Source of the DNA: an uncultured Nitrosomonadales bacterium
GTDB lineage: Bacteria; Pseudomonadota; Gammaproteobacteria; Burkholderiales; Gallionellaceae
Length of the DNA: 9,581 nt
Direction of reading: 5' to 3'
Assembly (NCBI GenBank): GCA_903934275.1
Contig: CAIZNF010000269.1
Coordinates: 1 to 9,581 of the forward strand
Under the pieces are notes generated by a model. That model was not told the origin of the DNA. It searched no databases and saw only the letters and a program-made list of their open reading frames with translations. Each line of letters begins with the position of its first letter. Position 1 is the stretch's first letter. Shown here piece by piece: positions 6,412-9,581 of the stretch. A program made the position numbers and the translations under genes.

Positions 6412-7725
6412 TTATGGTGCCAACATTTCGTCGACATGTGCGCGTTTATCGGGAAACACCAGCGCGAAGGTGCTGCCCTTGCCCTCTTCGCTCAATATCT
6501 CAAGTTTAGCTTGGTGGCGTATCGCGATATGCTTGACGATTGCGAGACCTAGGCCGGTTCCACCCGTTTCGCGCGAGCGGCTGCGATCCACACGGTAGAA
6601 GCGTTCAGTCAGGCGCGGGATGTGCTGCGGCGAGATACCGATGCCGCTGTCTTGCACTGCAAACACTGGCTGACCGTCGCGCTCTGCCCAGCGCAGTAAA
6701 ATTGCACCGCCTTCCGGTGTATAGCGGATCGCATTGCTGAGCAAATTGCCGAACGCGCTACGCAATTCCTCGCGGTTGCCGAGTAATTTTGCGTTGCTCA
6801 ACAGCTCCAGCCGCAACGGATGTGATTTGCCGCTCAGCAATTTTCCTTCATGGTAAATTTCGTTGAGCAGCACGTCCATATCCACAACCTCTTCAAGTAG
6901 CGGGCTACGGTCATTTTCCAAATGCGACAGAGTGAGTAAATCGGCAACCAGATTTTCCATACGCTTGGTTTGCCCGGCCATCAGTTGCAAGGCTCGCCGC
7001 GCATTATCCTGGCTAAGATCCGGCATGTCTTGCAGAGTTTCAACGTAGCCGTTCACCACGGTTAGCGGGGTGCGCAGTTCGTGCGAAACATTTGCGACAA
7101 AGTCGCGGCGCATGGCCTCGATACGCTCCAGTTGCGTGATGTCGCGACTGATCATCAATCGCTTGTTTTCACCGTAGGGAATGAGCTTGATGGACAGCAC
7201 CATATCGTCATGGCGCGTCGGGCGCATCACCAGCGGTTCGTTGAAATTTGACTCATGAAGGTATGCGATGAATTCCGGCTGGCGCACCAGGTAAGTGATG
7301 TCTTGCATAAAGTCGCGTTTAGAATCGAGGTCGAAGTACTGCTGTGCCAGCGGGTTGCACCACTCGATGCGGTTCACTTCATTAAGGATTGCCACACCCT
7401 CCGGCAACGCGGCAGTGGCTTGTTCGATATGCTGCAATTCGGCAACCATATCCTGCTTGGTGCGGTTATGTCGCTTGACCATTTTGTACAACCGGGAAAA
7501 TACTTCTCCCCAGATACCGCCAGCTTCAGGGATGGTTTCAATGCGCGCATCATGCAGCCATTGCAACAGCTTGTAGAGCTGCCAAGCATGGCGCGCCATC
7601 ACAACCAGCAGCGCCAACAGCATGAACAACTGTGCAATCGTGGCGGAAAATACTCCCCACAGCAACAACGCAAACAGCGTGCCGAGCACGATGGGTACAC
7701 TTAATCTGAACCAGAAATCCTGCAA
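6412..7725 (-). CDS. phoR: Phosphate regulon sensor histidine kinase PhoR
   Basis: A 437-residue inner-membrane sensor kinase, typical in length for PhoR. Two hydrophobic stretches near residues 9-28 and 29-45 form a membrane hairpin with almost no periplasmic loop, as in PhoR. A PAS domain follows at about 95-195, containing a PEGVAILN segment. The dimerisation/phosphoacceptor domain has the H-box SHELRTPL with His215. The ATPase domain shows the N-box (Asn327/Asn331), DSGIG (359-363) and GTGLGLAIVKH (389-399). It phosphorylates PhoB under phosphate limitation and dephosphorylates it when phosphate is ample, with the Pst/PhoU system. The start codon is TTG, chosen because GGGAAGG lies five bases upstream and an in-frame stop lies a few codons further up. 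It is downstream of phoB, separated by an unusual 209-bp gap. Confidence 0.95.
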   Translation of the reverse strand: MQDFWFRLSVPIVLGTLFALLLWGVFSATIAQLFMLLALLVVMARHAWQLYKLLQWLHDARIETIPEAGGIWGEVFSRLYKMVKRHNRTKQDMVAELQHIEQATAALPEGVAILNEVNRIEWCNPLAQQYFDLDSKRDFMQDITYLVRQPEFIAYLHESNFNEPLVMRPTRHDDMVLSIKLIPYGENKRLMISRDITQLERIEAMRRDFVANVSHELRTPLTVVNGYVETLQDMPDLSQDNARRALQLMAGQTKRMENLVADLLTLSHLENDRSPLLEEVVDMDVLLNEIYHEGKLLSGKSHPLRLELLSNAKLLGNREELRSAFGNLLSNAIRYTPEGGAILLRWAERDGQPVFAVQDSGIGISPQHIPRLTERFYRVDRSRSRETGGTGLGLAIVKHIAIRHQAKLEILSEEGKGSTFALVFPDKRAHVDEMLAP

Positions 7726-7730
7726 AAAAA

Positions 7731-7737
7731 CCTTCCC
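7731..7737 (-). promoter_or_regulatory. Strong ribosome binding site for the TTG start of phoR
   Basis: On the minus strand this reads GGGAAGG, followed by five T residues and then the TTG at 7725. No ATG or GTG exists in frame between this site and the upstream in-frame stop at 7747-7749, so the site decides the start. Confidence 0.7.
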
Positions 7738-7794
7738 GGCAAAGTATCATTCCAAGTTGGATGAGCCAGAGCCCAAAATGTAAAGTTGTATTCC

Positions 7795-7879
7795 CGTAGG
7801 CTGGGCAAAGCGCGGCGAGCCCAACAAACAAAGATATCGTTGTCAACGTTGGGCGCGCCGCGCTCTGCCCCAACCTACG
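7795..7879. repeat. Long inverted repeat between phoB and phoR
   Basis: The left arm 7795-7826 and the right arm 7847-7879 are reverse complements over 32/33 nt with a 1-nt indel and a few mismatches. Both outer ends read CGTAGG on their own 5' side, and the 20-nt loop contains a GATATC palindrome. Transcribed from either strand it would fold into one long GC-rich hairpin. The GTAGG-TGGG-CGCG-GCCCAAC style resembles palindromic repeats scattered through proteobacterial intergenic regions, so it is probably a mobile repeat inserted in the phoBR operon. No T-run follows on the phoBR strand. Confidence 0.8.
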
Positions 7880-7934
7880 CGTTTCTTTGAATTATGTCCT
7901 GCCAGTTTTCAAAACGTCCTGCTAAGAACGTGTT

Positions 7935-8621
7935 TTAAGTTATGGAAAAGCGATAACCGCTGCCTCGCACCGTCTGTACAAGGTTATCCATTTCGACCGG
8001 CTCCAGTGCGACACGCAAGCGGCGAATATGCACGTCCACCGTGCGTTCTTCTACGAACGTCTGCGTACCCCATACCTGATCGAGCAATTGCGTGCGACTG
8101 TATACCCGTTCCGCATGAGTCATAAAAAAATGCAGCAAGCGAAACTCTGTCGGCCCAAGTTCAACGGCCATGCCTTTTGCGGTCACACGATGGGTCGAGG
8201 GCGATAACTCCAGCGCGCCCGCAACCACCGTTTCGTCCGGCATCTGCTGGGCATGGCGGCGCAATATGGCGCGGACGCGTGCCATCAATTCGCGCGGCGA
8301 AAATGGCTTGGTAATATAATCATCCGCGCCCGACTCCAGCCCCAGCACCTTGTCGCGCTCTTCACCGCGCGCGGTCAGCATGATAATCGGAATATCTTTG
8401 GTGTGCGCATCAGCACGCAGCTGTTTCGCCAGCACCACGCCGCTGATGCCCGGCAGCATCCAATCCAGCAAAATCAAGTCCGGCACATTATCGCGAATTT
8501 GTTGCCACGCACTATCCGCGTCTTCCGCACATAACGCCATAAAACCGGCCTGTGTGACGTTAAATGCCAGCAATTCCTGAATTGCCGGTTCATCTTCCAC
8601 AATCAGAATTTTCGCGTTCAT
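7935..8621 (-). CDS. phoB: Phosphate regulon response regulator PhoB
   Basis: A 228-residue OmpR/PhoB-family transcription factor, one residue shorter than the E. coli protein. The receiver domain (1-120) has the acidic pair E9/D10, phospho-acceptor Asp53 within LLDWMLPG, switch Thr83 and Lys105 in the TKPFSPREL segment. The C-terminal winged helix (about 130-228) has [10 protein letters not shown], the recognition-helix region with [11 protein letters not shown], and a final GSGYRF. Phosphorylated PhoB binds Pho boxes and activates phosphate-scavenging genes. The start ATG has only a weak, distant Shine-Dalgarno, but the receiver fold begins at once, so it is secure. A Pho box lies 49 bp upstream, indicating autoregulation. 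phoR follows downstream on the same strand. Confidence 0.97.
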   Translation of the reverse strand: MNAKILIVEDEPAIQELLAFNVTQAGFMALCAEDADSAWQQIRDNVPDLILLDWMLPGISGVVLAKQLRADAHTKDIPIIMLTARGEERDKVLGLESGADDYITKPFSPRELMARVRAILRRHAQQMPDETVVAGALELSPSTHRVTAKGMAVELGPTEFRLLHFFMTHAERVYSRTQLLDQVWGTQTFVEERTVDVHIRRLRVALEPVEMDNLVQTVRGSGYRFSIT

Positions 8622-8654
8622 CGTCTAATTTTTACTTCCAATTTTAGAATTGCA

Positions 8655-8660
8655 AGGATA
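8655..8660 (-). promoter_or_regulatory. Candidate -10 element of the phoB promoter
   Basis: On the minus strand this reads TATCCT (4 of 6 matches to TATAAT), ten bases beyond the Pho box. That is the spacing seen in Pho promoters, where the box takes the place of the -35. The match is only moderate, so the exact hexamer is uncertain. Confidence 0.45.
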
Positions 8661-8670
8661 TGAAGAATTG

Positions 8671-8688
8671 ATGACAATAAGATGACAG
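8671..8688 (-). promoter_or_regulatory. Pho box (PhoB operator) upstream of phoB
   Basis: Read on the minus strand: CTGTCAT, CTTA, TTGTCAT. These are two 7-bp direct repeats separated by a 4-bp A/T-rich spacer, with only one base different between the half-sites. This fits the CTGTCAT-N4-CTGTCAT operator. It lies 49 bp upstream of the phoB start codon and in phoB orientation, implying positive autoregulation of phoBR by phosphorylated PhoB. Confidence 0.87.
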
Positions 8689-8732
8689 GTTGGGCGGATG
8701 TGATTCAAATTCGCAATATGAACGGGGATAAC

Positions 8733-8748
8733 GTGGGGCGCGCCCTAC
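8733..8748. repeat. Short palindrome, possible remnant of the intergenic repeat family
   Basis: A 16-nt near-perfect palindrome reading GTGGGGCGCGCCCTAC, with a 10-bp perfect GC core at 8736-8745. It resembles the inner part of the right arm at 7847-7860 and may be a fragment of the same family. It sits between the symporter stop and the Pho box. There is no loop and no T-run to make it a convincing terminator. Confidence 0.4.
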
Positions 8749-8801
8749 AAAATTATTTTGTGACGCAAATTGGAGTGAGTGCCAGCGCACCGTGAACAAG
8801 G

Positions 8802-9581
8802 TTAGAGCGATGGCTGCCTCGAATGAGATGCATGGCGGCGCTGCATCATGTTTGGTGACAAAGAGCCGATCAGCATCCCGATAATACTCATCAGTAGCCC
8901 GACCAGTTGCGGAGGCCAGATATTGCCGTCATACAAATTCTCCACCAGCAGCCAGGAAACCAATCCCATAACGATGGAAAGTAGCGCACCCTGAGTGTCG
9001 GCGCGTTTCCAGTACAGTCCGAACGCCAGCGGCACGAAGGCTCCGACCAGCGTGATCTTGTAGGCATTCTCTACCATCTTGAAAATGCTCAATTCAGAAT
9101 GCATCGCGAACCACAGCACAAACCCGCCGAAAGTCAGCACGATGAGGCGCATCGTGCGCAACATTTGCCGGTCGCTCATGTGTTTGAGCACGAGATGTTT
9201 GAGGATGTTTTCGGTGAACATCACCGACGGTGCCAGCAAGGTAGCGGAAGCCGTGCTCATGATCGCCGACAACAGCGCGCCGAAAAACAACACCTGCGCG
9301 GCCAGCGGCGTGTAATGTAGAATCAGGTTGGGCAGCACCATTTGCGCATCGGTTTTGATCAGTTCGTCGAACACCTTGGGATCGATGAGCGTGGCGGAAT
9401 ATGCCAGGAACATCGGCACGAAGGCAAAAGCAAAATACAGCACGCCCCCTAGCACTGTGCCGCGCACCGCCGTTTTTTCGTCCTTCGCCGAAGTCATGCG
9501 CTGGAACACATCCTGTTGCGGGATGGAACCCAGCATCATAGTCAATGCCGCGCCGATAAAGGGTATCCACACCTCATAACC
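8802..9581 (-). CDS. Sodium:solute symporter (SSS family), C-terminal part
   Basis: The reading frame is open to the window edge (first complete codon at 9581), so the N-terminus is missing; about 259 residues are visible, roughly half of a typical 480-550-residue symporter. Several hydrophobic segments are evident. Family hallmarks are a G-S-I-P-Q-Q-D-V-F-Q-R segment followed by SAKD, and the core-helix signature GALLSAIMSTASATLLAPS, which contains the Ser/Thr residues of the Na2 site. A later FVPLAFGLYWKR segment is also typical. It is an inner-membrane Na+-coupled importer; its substrate (amino acid, organic acid or other) cannot be told from this half. It ends 180 bp before phoB on the same strand, and the Pho promoter lies between, so it is probably not co-regulated with phoBR. 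Confidence 0.88.
   Translation of the reverse strand, partial: GYEVWIPFIGAALTMMLGSIPQQDVFQRMTSAKDEKTAVRGTVLGGVLYFAFAFVPMFLAYSATLIDPKVFDELIKTDAQMVLPNLILHYTPLAAQVLFFGALLSAIMSTASATLLAPSVMFTENILKHLVLKHMSDRQMLRTMRLIVLTFGGFVLWFAMHSELSIFKMVENAYKITLVGAFVPLAFGLYWKRADTQGALLSIVMGLVSWLLVENLYDGNIWPPQLVGLLMSIIGMLIGSLSPNMMQRRHASHSRQPSL

Noticed and set aside
8733..8748. Terminator of the symporter gene
   Set aside because: The palindrome has no loop and is not followed by a T-tract on the minus strand.

Overview
The window reads as a chromosome segment of a betaproteobacterium. Moderately GC-rich coding sequence, the phoB-phoR layout and the palindromic intergenic repeats would fit the Gallionellaceae/Nitrosomonadales, but that placement is inference; there is no rRNA or marker gene to fix it. 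I saw no tRNA, rRNA, CRISPR array, insertion sequence or phage gene.

Left half (about 320-5614, + strand): three tightly packed genes, with a 2-nt gap and then a 14-nt overlap. They encode a tandem universal stress protein (USP) with a long C-terminal extension, a radical SAM/SPASM enzyme resembling the AhbD/NirJ tetrapyrrole enzymes with its own long extension, and a HemY-type protoporphyrinogen oxidase-like flavoprotein. Both extensions are built from tandem copies of a short helical motif that I recognise as the PCP_red type, otherwise known from the C-terminus of BchB/ChlB of dark-operative protochlorophyllide reductase. I count three copies in the USP and four in the radical SAM protein. 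No photosynthesis gene is present. The simplest reading is a translationally coupled tetrapyrrole-handling module in which the repeats bind a porphyrin or hold the proteins together. This is the most unusual content of the window. A glyoxalase I gene (gloA, 5685-6074) follows on the same strand with its own ribosome binding site.

A degenerate 94/95-bp sequence occurs at 3-96 and again, inverted, at 6121-6215 (about 83% identity in a hand alignment). The two copies bracket the whole four-gene block. Next to the right copy, in the gene-poor stretch 6075-6411, lie a REPIN-like pair of inverted 26-nt arms and a further palindromic repeat.

Right half (6412-9581, - strand): phoB then phoR, reading right to left, preceded by a convincing Pho box about 50 bp upstream of phoB. 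The two genes are separated by 209 bp that hold a long inverted repeat able to form an RNA hairpin of about 85 nt. phoR has a TTG start with a strong Shine-Dalgarno. At the right edge is the C-terminal part of a sodium:solute symporter, cut by the window end.
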